Source: an uncultured Candidatus Poseidoniales archaeon
GTDB taxonomy: Archaea > Thermoplasmatota > Poseidoniia > Poseidoniales > Thalassarchaeaceae
NCBI GenBank assembly: GCA_902625325.1
Contig: CACOAW010000008.1
Coordinates: forward strand, 1 to 64,000
Direction: 5' to 3'
DNA length: 64,000 nt
The notes under the pieces are model-generated. The model did no database searches, was not told the DNA's origin, and saw only the letters and a list, made by a program, of their open reading frames with translations. Position numbers and translations under genes: made by a program. This document shows positions 1-9,000 of the stretch, in pieces (positions within the stretch are counted from its first letter, which is position 1; every line of letters begins with the position of its first letter).

Positions 1-539
1 GGGGAGCACAAATTTTCCTATTGATAATAATCGGCATGGAGGCGGACTTTGGGGACATCTCGACCGGAGCAGCCGGTATCGGTGTGTTGTACATGGCTCG
101 TGGGTTCGGCAGCGGCTTCGGCCCGATCGTGACCCGGCCTCTAATGACAGTCACCCGGTACATGCCGTACATCATCGGACTTTCCCTGGGTGGAGCTGGC
201 CTACTCTACGTCGGGGTCTCACAAGCCGAATGGGGGATGTGGACGCTGGTCCTAGTTTTCTTTAGCCATGGCTGTAGCGGAATTTCATGGGTTTTCAGCA
301 CAACCCTGCTGCAGCGCAGGACTGACAACGACTGGATGGGGAGGGTTGCTGGCACTGACAACCTGATAATCGTGCTGACCATGGGGGTATCCACCATTGC
401 TGCTGGGATCATACTCGAGGAGGAGCTGTTGACGCTGAGGGATCTCCTACTGGCGACTGGGTTGGTGCAGTTGTCAGTAGGTGCGCTCTGGCTCCTATTG
501 GCCTCTCCTAGGGAGAGGGAGTTCATTAGTGGGAATTAG
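1..539 (+). CDS. MFS-type transporter, C-terminal part (cut by left edge)
   Basis: The reading frame is open to the left edge (first whole codon at base 3), so the gene starts outside the window and the TTG at 21 need not be its start. The visible 179 residues contain about five hydrophobic helices separated by short loops, and the first loop carries an arginine-rich turn (residues around MARGFGSG) like those between helices of major facilitator proteins. The chain ends in a short charged tail. It is most likely the last five helices of a 12-helix major facilitator permease in the cytoplasmic membrane; the substrate cannot be read. It runs tail-to-tail into the next gene with a 4-base overlap. 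Confidence 0.7.
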   Translation, partial: GAQIFLLIIIGMEADFGDISTGAAGIGVLYMARGFGSGFGPIVTRPLMTVTRYMPYIIGLSLGGAGLLYVGVSQAEWGMWTLVLVFFSHGCSGISWVFSTTLLQRRTDNDWMGRVAGTDNLIIVLTMGVSTIAAGIILEEELLTLRDLLLATGLVQLSVGALWLLLASPREREFISGN

Positions 540-1414
540 GCTCCAATTTCATTCCACCAAGCCAACATCCCTAATCCCACTGAGGGTGCCATGGACCAGG
601 AAACTGCTCTAATCCAACTGACATAATTAGGTCGAAGTAACTCTGAAGACCACATTTCAATTTCAGAATTAATTTTCTCAGTGATTCTTATTGAGACTTC
701 TTCCTGAACATACTGGGGGAATTCGATTACCGATTTGATACTTTGAGTAATCATTTTTCCAAAGCCGCCTAGAATTGGCATGACATTGTCTTTGACGACC
801 TTTGGAGTCTTTCTACTAGCCTTATCTGAAACGGATGAGAAGACCCCCCTCATCCAAATGAAATACTCCAGTAACTGTAGATATTTTCTAGGAGAATTAT
901 CGTTGACAATTTCCCAGGAGCTCGCCTTGGGTATGTTCTTCGTCCATTTCTGGATTTCCGACTGCATGAAGTCAAGTAGTTCCTGAAACTTGTCCAATCC
1001 TTCGTCCAGTGTTATTCGAATTTGTATCACACGATATATCGATCTAACTGACCAAGCCAGCAGTAGAACGGCTGCAAGGAATTTTACCCAAGGATAATTA
1101 TCCAAATCTTGGAAGGTCAACTGATTGAGTCTGAATAAATAAAAAACTGGTAGGGAAAGTATAGCTGGAAGAAGTATCTTTGATACCTCAAAGAATAACC
1201 AAGAATACAACCTCGGAATTTCTAACTTGCCGATTAGTCGTATAGCATCTATTGCCTGCCTCTCAGGAACCATCTTACGAACTCTAAGGTAGGGAGAGAT
1301 AAGTAGCAGGATTTGGATAATCGTGGGTACGATGATTGCCACGAACGCGAAATCACGCAATGAGGTGGGAGGAAACAGCGAGGGCAGTGCCGTCAACAGA
1401 GCTTCCAGCACCAT
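536..1414 (-). CDS. Membrane protein of unknown function
   Basis: A 292-residue protein with hydrophobic segments near residues 20-40, 75-95 and 107-125, then a long, mostly helical soluble part with many charged residues and a final weakly hydrophobic stretch (about 268-288). No family was recognised. It is the last gene of a leftward cluster of small membrane proteins (1446-2523), 31 bases after the HNH gene, so it probably shares their transcript. Codon use is more AT-rich than in the housekeeping genes further right, in keeping with an accessory region. A role as effector or membrane partner of the upstream small proteins is only a guess. Confidence 0.55.
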   Translation of the reverse strand: MVLEALLTALPSLFPPTSLRDFAFVAIIVPTIIQILLLISPYLRVRKMVPERQAIDAIRLIGKLEIPRLYSWLFFEVSKILLPAILSLPVFYLFRLNQLTFQDLDNYPWVKFLAAVLLLAWSVRSIYRVIQIRITLDEGLDKFQELLDFMQSEIQKWTKNIPKASSWEIVNDNSPRKYLQLLEYFIWMRGVFSSVSDKASRKTPKVVKDNVMPILGGFGKMITQSIKSVIEFPQYVQEEVSIRITEKINSEIEMWSSELLRPNYVSWIRAVSWSMAPSVGLGMLAWWNEIGA

Positions 1415-1445
1415 TGATTACACGACCAGTGATAGGAAGTTGAAT

Positions 1446-1862
1446 CTATTGATATGATTTCCAGAAGCGCTTATTCCACCTCTTCTGCTTCTTCTCAAGA
1501 AGGTATCTCGACTTGGAAGCAGTTGTTTGGTCGTGGCATCCCTTACAAAGCTCTACAACGTTGCCTGGGTTATCCATCAGATCTAGTTGGTTGGTCTTCT
1601 TCGCATGACCACGGCTGATTATGTGATGCCACTCTGTGTACCCAGTGTGCCCGCAAATTCTGCACTCGTGCTGTTTGATTGGATAATCTGATTCTGGTAC
1701 TCGGGGAGTCTGGGTCCTGGATTCGATAAGCTTCGGCCCTGTTGGTGGGTTTGCGTAGATTTTCTCTATGTCCCTGGTTATCTGAATAATCCCAGTAATC
1801 AGGGATGTGGTCGCCATTGCGAATGCCGCTGCCCGGAAAAGCAGACGGTCATTGGAGTTCAA
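1446..1862 (-). CDS. Membrane-anchored HNH-type nuclease-like protein
   Basis: A 138-residue protein beginning with TTG behind a GAGGTG ribosome-binding site. Residues about 8-27 form one hydrophobic segment, followed by a proline-rich linker and a C-terminal HNH/zinc-binding module: Cys67-x2-Cys70, His79-His80, Asn101, Cys106-x2-Cys109-His110. This spacing is that of HNH endonucleases, which cut DNA or RNA using a beta-beta-alpha metal fold with an extra structural zinc. The membrane anchor is unusual for the family and suggests the nuclease acts at the membrane or on incoming DNA. It lies 4 bases after a 62-residue membrane protein. The HNH domain is secure; activity and target are inferred. 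Confidence 0.75.
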   Translation of the reverse strand: MNSNDRLLFRAAAFAMATTSLITGIIQITRDIEKIYANPPTGPKLIESRTQTPRVPESDYPIKQHECRICGHTGYTEWHHIISRGHAKKTNQLDLMDNPGNVVELCKGCHDQTTASKSRYLLEKKQKRWNKRFWKSYQ

Positions 1863-1866
1863 TCTC

Positions 1867-2055
1867 TCACCTCAGTTCCTCTCTCTGCTGACTTACCCTG
1901 TCGGAAATCGTTTGGACCATCTGATCTGTCATCTCGCACGCAATTCTTCCATATTTCCTTCCAATGCCATATCCTGCCCCACCCATTGCAGCTACCGACA
2001 TGACCTCAAACGCTGACCAGGCTACCCCAAGGGTCATTCCAATTACTGGTATCAT
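1867..2055 (-). CDS. Small membrane protein
   Basis: A 62-residue protein with one long hydrophobic, glycine-rich segment (about residues 1-28, with a GGAGYGIG run) followed by an amphipathic, charged tail ending in REELR. The start codon overlaps the stop of the preceding gene by 4 bases, which indicates translational coupling. No family recognised. The glycine-rich helix plus charged tail is a layout shared by small pore-forming or holin-like peptides, but nothing here proves that role. Confidence 0.5.
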   Translation of the reverse strand: MIPVIGMTLGVAWSAFEVMSVAAMGGAGYGIGRKYGRIACEMTDQMVQTISDRVSQQREELR

Positions 2056-2243
2056 GACTTCTTCCTCCTAGTTGTTTTTGTCTTGTCTTCGACTACTATT
2101 ACCTCATACTGGTCAATATTTGCTCTATCCTGTCCATCTGCGAACATGTGGTAATGGTGCCTGAAGCTACTTACTGCAACCCCCACCATGAAACCACCAA
2201 CTAAAGCCGCTATTCCATTTACTATCATATTCATATCATTCAT
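2052..2243 (-). CDS. Small membrane protein with basic tail
   Basis: I place the start at the ATG at 2243 rather than at the longer frame, because this ATG overlaps the stop of the upstream gene in a coupled arrangement. The resulting 63-residue protein (starting MNDMN) has one transmembrane helix at about residues 7-27, then a hydrophilic part with histidines and a very basic end (KTKTTRRKK). Function unknown. It is part of a five-gene leftward run of small proteins. Confidence 0.5.
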   Translation of the reverse strand: MNDMNMIVNGIAALVGGFMVGVAVSSFRHHYHMFADGQDRANIDQYEVIVVEDKTKTTRRKKS

Positions 2244-2523
2244 TCTCCCTTTCTTCGGCCTCTCCCTTGCCCGCTTTGCCCTTGGCGATTCGCACAGCGC
2301 TCTCGCTGATTGTGCCAACCACGTTGCCCGCTGTCTCCACTGTCACCTTGGTCACCTCTCCGGTCGCATCCACGATCGCACTGATCGCACGACCTCCTCC
2401 CACTGCTAGGTGGACAACCGTGTCCTCTCCCGCGTTCACTAGTTCCTTCACTGCGGAGGAGAACTCGTCGATGAGCGAGCTGAGTCCCTTGGTCACGTTC
2501 TCTACTGGCTTCGGTCCGGCCAT
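2236..2523 (-). CDS. Small alanine/valine-rich helical protein
   Basis: A 95-residue protein with no cysteines, rich in Ala, Val, Gly, Glu and Lys. The sequence is mostly amphipathic helix, with a moderately hydrophobic middle (about residues 36-75) and a strongly charged C-terminus. It is the first gene of the leftward small-protein cluster. No family recognised. The composition resembles apolipoprotein-like or membrane-surface proteins; this is a resemblance only. Confidence 0.5.
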   Translation of the reverse strand: MAGPKPVENVTKGLSSLIDEFSSAVKELVNAGEDTVVHLAVGGGRAISAIVDATGEVTKVTVETAGNVVGTISESAVRIAKGKAGKGEAEERENE

Positions 2524-2588
2524 GAAAATCCCGAAAGGGGGATGGGGTATAAGGAACGGAGTGGGTTCTTAGGGGGTTAGTTGACCAC

Positions 2589-2936
2589 CTAAATTATATC
2601 ATCTGAGGGTAGGTAGAAGAATGACTCCGGATATTCTCCCATCCTCTGTCCGAGTTGGATCATCCTCCCTATGTCGGACCTCCACATCCTGCCGGACTCT
2701 GTAATCTCCCAATGAACGACGGGATGACCCCCGCGGCCTACCTTGCCCGAGTCAATGATATCTATCAATTCGGCTTTTTGCATGGAATCCAAGTGACCTC
2801 TGAGCTCCTTACGATCTATTCCCGTGGCCCTCTCTATCCTCACTAGCCTCTTCGACTCATGACCCTTCGATTTCATCCTCGATAGGTAGAGAAGGATACG
2901 ATAGAGAGTGACTGGATAGTCTCGCTGTTTTCGCAT
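2589..2936 (-). CDS. Winged-helix DNA-binding protein
   Basis: A 115-residue basic protein with a helix-turn-helix pattern at about residues 30-60 (SKRLVRIERATGIDRKELRGHLDS as two helices), followed by a wing with a Gly-rich hairpin (GKVGRGGHPVVHWEIT). This is the usual single-domain winged helix of archaeal transcription regulators (MarR/ArsR/PadR-like groups). It sits just upstream of the small membrane-protein cluster and reads in the same direction, so it may regulate that cluster. The target is not visible. Confidence 0.65.
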   Translation of the reverse strand: MRKQRDYPVTLYRILLYLSRMKSKGHESKRLVRIERATGIDRKELRGHLDSMQKAELIDIIDSGKVGRGGHPVVHWEITESGRMWRSDIGRMIQLGQRMGEYPESFFYLPSDDII

Positions 2937-3126
2937 CGGAATCCATTTCTCCGCAAGTGATTTTTGATATTAAATATACTATATGTGGATGTGAATACAC
3001 CAATAATGGGATTGATATCTTAACCTAAAATCCTCACAATTCCACTCTAACGGTTCAATTCTTCCGGCTTAAAAATTAGATTCTTTTACCATAGAAACTA
3101 AAGGGTGCCGATTTTCTGATTAGATT
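2937..3126. promoter_or_regulatory. AT-rich divergent intergenic region
   Basis: This 190-base gap separates the leftward winged-helix gene from the rightward GIY-YIG gene. It is strikingly AT-rich (for example the stretch around 2966-2990 with alternating A and T) compared with flanking genes and probably holds promoters for both directions. No clear operator repeat was found by eye. Confidence 0.4.
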
Positions 3127-4416
3127 ATGAAAATCCCGGTGACTGTGTTAAATTGCGTTTATTGTGCAACCCATCCAGATCACCCTGGATTTCACTATGT
3201 AGGTGAAACCTCGAAATCGGCAGAGGCTAGATGGAGGAAACACATCAGAGACGCACTGGACGGTGCAAGAGATAAGTTCCACAAAGTGATTTTTGAAACA
3301 ATTAGGAAATATGCAACGGAAGAGAAAATTCCTGATCGGTTCGGATTCAAGATTAGGGTCTTGCATGAATGCGAGACAAAGGAAGAAAGATGGGAAAAGG
3401 AGCGAATGGAGATTGGAAATTATGACGCGATAAATAGTGGCTGGAATACAAAAGAAGGCCGTAGATACAGAACTCATAAGAAGGTCAAAAGTGTCATTTT
3501 CCCCAGGAACCGTGGAAAAATAGAGTTTTATGAGGTGGATGATATCCACAAGAAATTGGGCGTTTCAAAATATACTTTTGACGCTTTTCTAAGAAATACG
3601 GGCGACATTGAAAGGTCAGCAGAGAAATCCTTGGATGCAACGGAGATAACTCAGCACAAGTGGTTTGTTGAAGGACATAGCGACAAGCCTTTCAGGCATT
3701 TGGCGGATCTAGAGGAGGGAGGGGAAATGTCATTCCTAAACCCACAGAAACTGACAAAGGCGTCAATTCAGGAAAGGCGGCAGAGATATCAAAAGGAAGG
3801 TGACACAATTAAAGAAAAGAAAACGGAGTTCTTAGATCAAATAAAGACCATGATTCGAAAAGAAGTCCTCCAGGTAGAAAAGAGGAAGTTCTGGAAGGAA
3901 CCTATCGTCCTGAAGCATGTCCTAGAAGATGGCAGGTCTATCGATGAAAGAGCGCCTTTCGGTGAATTGTATTATAGGTTGAAATCCATGGGCAAGGGGA
4001 TCAGCTACAATGGCGAGTCCATTCGCCGTTACAACACCATATTAGGGAATTTGAGGAATGAGAATCGTGATTGGTCGAATGAAGCTGCGTTTGGTTTAGT
4101 CGTCCCCCCTTGGTATCAAAATGCTGACCGGCTGGTAAAGCGTGAGGGGTACGAGTATTACCCCAAATTAAAGGGGGAGAATAAGTGGATAAGTATGAAC
4201 AAAAAGAGGGAAGTGCCAATTGTCGACGAGGATTTGAAAATCGTATTCAGAGGAATCTCTTCCATTCCCGCTTACGCGAAAGAGAAGGGAGGCCCCAATT
4301 TTCCGAAGATTGACACGAGGACCATTCGAGGTGTTTTGGAAGACGGGGTTGGTATCTATTCCTTTCTTAAAGACCGTATGAGACAACATAATATTGATCT
4401 GCAAAAAGCGGATTAA
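3127..4416 (+). CDS. GIY-YIG nuclease-domain protein
   Basis: A 429-residue protein whose first 110 residues match the GIY-YIG nuclease layout: a VYC (first motif) at residues 11-13, YVG at 24-26, an arginine in the following helix (Arg35), a histidine at 39, and a glutamate-bearing helix (Glu92-Glu95) followed by an Asn-rich GWNT turn near 105-108. The first motif is degenerate. The remaining 300 residues are charged and lysine-rich, probably a DNA-recognition region. GIY-YIG nucleases include homing, restriction and repair enzymes. Its position next to a candidate restriction-modification pair suggests mobile or defence functions. Low GC content supports a foreign origin. Confidence 0.7.
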   Translation: MKIPVTVLNCVYCATHPDHPGFHYVGETSKSAEARWRKHIRDALDGARDKFHKVIFETIRKYATEEKIPDRFGFKIRVLHECETKEERWEKERMEIGNYDAINSGWNTKEGRRYRTHKKVKSVIFPRNRGKIEFYEVDDIHKKLGVSKYTFDAFLRNTGDIERSAEKSLDATEITQHKWFVEGHSDKPFRHLADLEEGGEMSFLNPQKLTKASIQERRQRYQKEGDTIKEKKTEFLDQIKTMIRKEVLQVEKRKFWKEPIVLKHVLEDGRSIDERAPFGELYYRLKSMGKGISYNGESIRRYNTILGNLRNENRDWSNEAAFGLVVPPWYQNADRLVKREGYEYYPKLKGENKWISMNKKREVPIVDEDLKIVFRGISSIPAYAKEKGGPNFPKIDTRTIRGVLEDGVGIYSFLKDRMRQHNIDLQKAD

Positions 4417-4447
4417 TGTATATTAGGGCCCCCCAGAAAGGGTTGAT

Positions 4448-4975
4448 ATGCCGTGCACCATTGAGGTTGTGGGTTACCGTGACCAAGACATAGATTCTGT
4501 GGTCGAGAGCCTCAAGGATGCCCTTGTCGGGATAGAAAAAACTCTAGATGCGGATATTAAGGGCGCGATTTCCGGTTCTGATATCGATATCGAGAAGCGG
4601 GACAAGTACGTTTTCTGCACCGTCGGAAAGATAGGCGTCTCGATTTGCTCTGGCCACATTGATGGTGTTTTTGCCAAGCTCTTCAGGGCGTACTCCCTTT
4701 ACAGGAGTGGGGAAATATCCTCCTTGGTCCTGATTGCAAAAACAGCAACTGAAGCATGGTGGAATAACCAGGAGGCGCAGAACAAGAAAGGGATGCCCTT
4801 GACCCTCAGCGATGGGAATAGACAGAACTGGGACAAGGCCAGAAAGGCCATTGAAAGCGCTGAACACTGGTACGATCTACCTATTACCGCGATCATCATT
4901 GAAAGGGAAGTTTCCTCCAAGGGGTTCTCTGATTTCAAGGAAGATAGGGCAGCAAAGAAGGAATTCTGGACATAG
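4448..4975 (+). CDS. Possible type II restriction endonuclease partner of the adjacent methyltransferase
   Basis: A 175-residue protein with its own promoter: a TATA-like TGTATATTAG lies about 27 bases upstream of the ATG, fitting a leaderless archaeal transcript. The alternating hydrophobic strands and the helix after them (around residues 55-100) suggest an alpha/beta core that could fit a BglII-like endonuclease, but I cannot see a convincing PD-(D/E)XK motif. The main argument is context: it ends 2 bases from the end of a converging DNA methyltransferase gene, a common arrangement for type II restriction-modification pairs. Treat the function as inference. Confidence 0.45.
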   Translation: MPCTIEVVGYRDQDIDSVVESLKDALVGIEKTLDADIKGAISGSDIDIEKRDKYVFCTVGKIGVSICSGHIDGVFAKLFRAYSLYRSGEISSLVLIAKTATEAWWNNQEAQNKKGMPLTLSDGNRQNWDKARKAIESAEHWYDLPITAIIIEREVSSKGFSDFKEDRAAKKEFWT

Positions 4976-4977
4976 CG

Positions 4978-5982
4978 CTAGTAATCGAAAACGCTTCTTG
5001 ATTTCTGAACCTCATCCTCCGACTCGTCAGAGGTTTCTGCTGTCTCCTGGGCCCCCTCTATGAAGTCCAGCTCCCTAATAGTCCACTTCCTCTGAGAAGG
5101 GGGAAGTCTCTCTGAGGCCCACCTGAGCATCTCGTTCATTCTCTCCTTCCCAATGTTTGCCCTTACTGTGTCGAAGGACTGATCCTGGTCGATGCTATAC
5201 TCCTCCTCCACGTAATCTCGAATGAAATCGGTCTCCTCGGGCCAGTATTCCTGGGTCTCCTCGTTCATATCACAACCCCAACCCAGCCTACCCGTGGCCA
5301 GAGCTGCCTTCGCAGTTGAGAATGTCCCAGAGAAGGGGTCTACGACCAGGTCTCCAACATCGGTTGTGGACCTTATGATTCGCTGCAGTAACACCTGGGG
5401 TATCTGATTTGAGTAGTCTGACTTCTCTTTGTTTACGTTCTTTGTCAGATTTATCTCCCACCAGTCATACAGCGAGCAGCCCCTTTTCCCATCCTTGATT
5501 AGCTGAGCCACCCTCCTATCCCAGGGGTTCCGGTAAGGCCGGATTATCCTCTTCGGATAGAACTTAGGCTCTCCGCCCTCGTCTTTGACTAGCCAGAGAA
5601 CAGTCCTGCTTGCTCTTGTCCAGGCCCTATTTGACATCCCGATATTACTGGGATATACCCATGTCAGCCATTGCCTGAACTTCCACCCAGTTTCCATTAT
5701 CATCGACCACATCTCTGCTATGGCTTCAGGGTAGTGAATCATGAAGAAGTGGGCCGAGTCGGCGGCTGCCTCGTATGAGGAGACTAGCACTTCTCCTATC
5801 ATTCTATGATAGTCGTCCTTCTTTAGACGATCACTTACATTGCCGTAATTATGACCTATGTTGTAGGGTGGGTCGGTTAGGAAGAGGCTTGGAGAGTGGC
5901 CATCTGGAATTCCAGACCTAAGTACTTCAGACGAGTTGCCGACATGGCAATAATCATCTCGACTCCATTGTTTCTTTGGCAT
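4978..5982 (-). CDS. Beta-class DNA methyltransferase (adenine-N6 or cytosine-N4)
   Basis: Transfers methyl from S-adenosylmethionine to an exocyclic amino group in DNA. The catalytic motif IV, DPPY, occurs near residue 38 of the chosen start, and the SAM-binding motif I, DPFSGT, lies near residue 216, so motif IV precedes motif I, as in the beta class. The region between holds the presumed target-recognition residues. I chose ATG 5982 (MPKKQW) over a TTG 27 bases upstream because it gives the usual short N-terminus. The C-terminal 100 residues are acidic and less conserved-looking. It converges with the possible endonuclease at 4448 and diverges from the DUF262 gene, with which it may form a larger defence locus. 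Confidence 0.85.
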   Translation of the reverse strand: MPKKQWSRDDYCHVGNSSEVLRSGIPDGHSPSLFLTDPPYNIGHNYGNVSDRLKKDDYHRMIGEVLVSSYEAAADSAHFFMIHYPEAIAEMWSMIMETGWKFRQWLTWVYPSNIGMSNRAWTRASRTVLWLVKDEGGEPKFYPKRIIRPYRNPWDRRVAQLIKDGKRGCSLYDWWEINLTKNVNKEKSDYSNQIPQVLLQRIIRSTTDVGDLVVDPFSGTFSTAKAALATGRLGWGCDMNEETQEYWPEETDFIRDYVEEEYSIDQDQSFDTVRANIGKERMNEMLRWASERLPPSQRKWTIRELDFIEGAQETAETSDESEDEVQKSRSVFDY

Positions 5983-6096
5983 TAATCTCGCTGTAGTGGC
6001 TGGAACCAAGGTACATAGTATTGATCATCGTCGTTAAAATCTGCTTTTCTCGAAAATATTAGGTCATTTAATGAATAAAAACACTAGTGACGCCCC
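5983..6096. promoter_or_regulatory. Divergent promoter between methyltransferase and DUF262 genes
   Basis: The 114-base gap is AT-rich and contains several TATA-like stretches. The box TTTAATGAATAAAAA at 6067-6081 lies about 27 bases before the ATG at 6097 and would make that gene leaderless. An A/T run near 6030-6036 could serve the leftward methyltransferase. Confidence 0.5.
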
Positions 6097-9000
6097 ATGC
6101 CTCACCCTGACTCTGCAGATACCACCTTCTTACAGTTCTTGGAAAAGGGAATCAGACTGCCGGATTATCAGAGGGACTTCGCTTGGGGGAAGTCCCAGAT
6201 GATGCAACTCTGGGAGGATCTTCGGGCACATCTCTTCGCTAATTCCCAGACCCTTGCAGATGATGTGATCTCGAAGTATTATCTGGGCTCGATAGTGGTT
6301 GACAATCATGCAAAATTCCCCTACCTTGTTGATGGGCAACAGAGATTCACCACCTTGACCCTGATAGCCTGTGCAGTTCGGGATGCATTGATTACATCGG
6401 GATTCGTCGATCAGGCGTTCGAAATCCATAATTCCCTAATCGTCGATATTAGCAAACTGGCTGATAAAAGCAAGAGGAACAGATTCGAGTTGTTTGACAT
6501 CCCCCCAGGACAATCTCTCTCCTACGAAAAGAGGATTTCACCCTACAGGAGAAGGCTAGTAAACATACCAACGGGCTTAGTCACAGCGGCTTCCGAGAAG
6601 GGCGCTTCGCGGATAATGCTCGACAGGGAAGAGTCCGGCCAATACACGTGGACGTTGGAGGAGAGCGAGCCATGGAGCGTAATGGTGGTGGATGGTAGTG
6701 AGCGTATGTCCTACTCTCATCCCGTGGATATCATTCACAAATATGGAAAAATGATCAGGGGCGGAAACGCCCCCCCATACATACCCTTGAAGAAACCTCT
6801 GAAAGATGATATAGCGGGAGGTCTGAAACTGATACTCGAGAACAATGTAAGATCTGCCACTCTTGATTGGAACCCCCTCTCAATTCCTAGGAGCGCTAGC
6901 GAGAAGCAGAATCAGAACCTGCTTCAACATAGTGAAATATTCCACCACACATACAGAGACTTCTATCGCCAAGTGAGAAGAGATGCCGAGCACATGATTG
7001 ACGGCGAGAAGAGATTCTGGCCCACAGACGGATTCTCGGAGGATCAAACATCGACCACTCTGAGACTAGAACGTTCCTTTTCTAGATGGGTGGGTTCCCT
7101 ACAGCATTGCGGCAGGCTACCACAGAAGGGTGAAGTTATCACTTTCCATCAAGAGGTTGTCTCAAAAAAGGAGTGGCCAAGTGATGAGGAACTCCTCAAG
7201 ATAATGGAAAACAATGGCGCGGAGAGTGCCGAAGTGGAGTGGAAGGGCTGTTTCAGATATCCCATCGTTGGAGATAAAATCAGAAAGAACTCACAGATGA
7301 TGAAATGGGCTTGTACCAAAGCCGTTGCCAGCTTTTTGAATACTCGAGGGGGTTTCCTATTCATCGGAGTAAGCGATAAGACTGGAACGGCAACGGGAAT
7401 CGCGAACGAGAATTACAAAAACCCAGACGACGCGATCATGGTGGTTAGCCAATACCTCAAACAGAAACTGGGGACTGATGTTGGGACATACATAGACGGC
7501 AGGGTGATCAAGGCGGAGAATTATGCGGAGGTGCTGTGCATCAAGGTCTCCAGGGCGCCGAAGTTCTTCGAGATGGATTACATGCTCTTCGATGACAAAG
7601 ACGGAGCGATAAGGAAGAAGACGGTGAGGAAGGGGGCATTCTTCGTGAGGAATCCCGGTGAATCAGTGGAATTGAAAGGAGACCAGATCACCAATCACAA
7701 GAGCCTGATGAAGCAGGAGCCTATCGAATACAACCTCGTACCCTTCCGTGTCGAGACAGAAAATATCTCTCTCGATGCGGCCTCGAATAACCTCCATAGC
7801 CTTTCTGGACGTGTTATTGATGGGGATATCCCGGAAAGTGCCATCTGCTCTATCCCGTATCTGGAGCCTGGCCAGGAGTGGGAAGGACACCTGGACAGCG
7901 AGGATAAGAGAGCCACGGAACTGCTGAATCTAGTTCAAAACTGCATCTTCACCAGGATCAGCTTCGAAGGCGACCCGAAGGGGGCAATCAGCCATTTCAT
8001 GCTGACCAATGATGAGACAAGATTCTCTGCGCTTACTGCCTATGACTTGGTTTCGGCCTTCACCCAGAGGCTCATCTCGACAAAGAAGGGCGAAAGAATG
8101 ACCCGGAAGCAGCGCCAAATCAAAGAGAAGTGGGAGAGCATCTCGCGTGACCTGTACCTGGCTGCCGGGAAAGATGACAAGGAGATAGGCGACTTCTTCG
8201 CAGACTGGCTACTGAGCACAACCAGAACGAAGACTCCCAGCAAGAGGTTCACGAAGGCCCAGTCCTGGGAAGGCATCAACAACGAGTTCAAGAAAATGAC
8301 CTCCCCCAAGGGCGAGTACGACTACGATAGGATGCTTGAGTTCTACTCTGAGATGGTCGAATACGCCCTCGTCTACATCAGGGCGACCAACACCGACTCG
8401 GAATACTGGGCGAGTCATCCCTACAACTCCGCGGGATGCAGGGACGAGAGGAACTACCTAAAAATCATCAAATCCGGGCCAGGAGCTCAGAGGCAGCACA
8501 TAGCCCCTTACATGGCACTAGTGCACTCCCTAGAGAGTCAGGAAGTCCAAGACAGGGGAGTAATAAGCGGATTCCTGAAGAACTACAACTACATCATACT
8601 GAGATACCAAACTCTGCCAAAGTTCGTCGGGAGTGGGAAATCTGGCGTGACCGGCGGGGACATTTACGCCAAGATGACAGGGGCGGATAGTTGGATCCAG
8701 AAAATCAAGGACGCGGACTTGACTGACGAGGCCCAACGCCTCGAGATACAAGACCTGCCGCTGAGCCTGATCCAAGTCGCTGATGACGCGGAAGGAATCT
8801 TCCGATGGGAAGCATCGGGCGATCTGAACTTCGGCGGGACGCTCGAGAGCGCCCCCATAAAGCACCTCCTATTCAGCGCAGAGAGGGCCCTTGAGAACAC
8901 CCGCAGCCCCAGTATGTCGAGGCTGCACCAGCAAGCTGCCAGGCCCCAGGTCGAGCACGTGCTCCCGAAGAACGCGAGCAGGCTCGACGAGAGGTACTTC

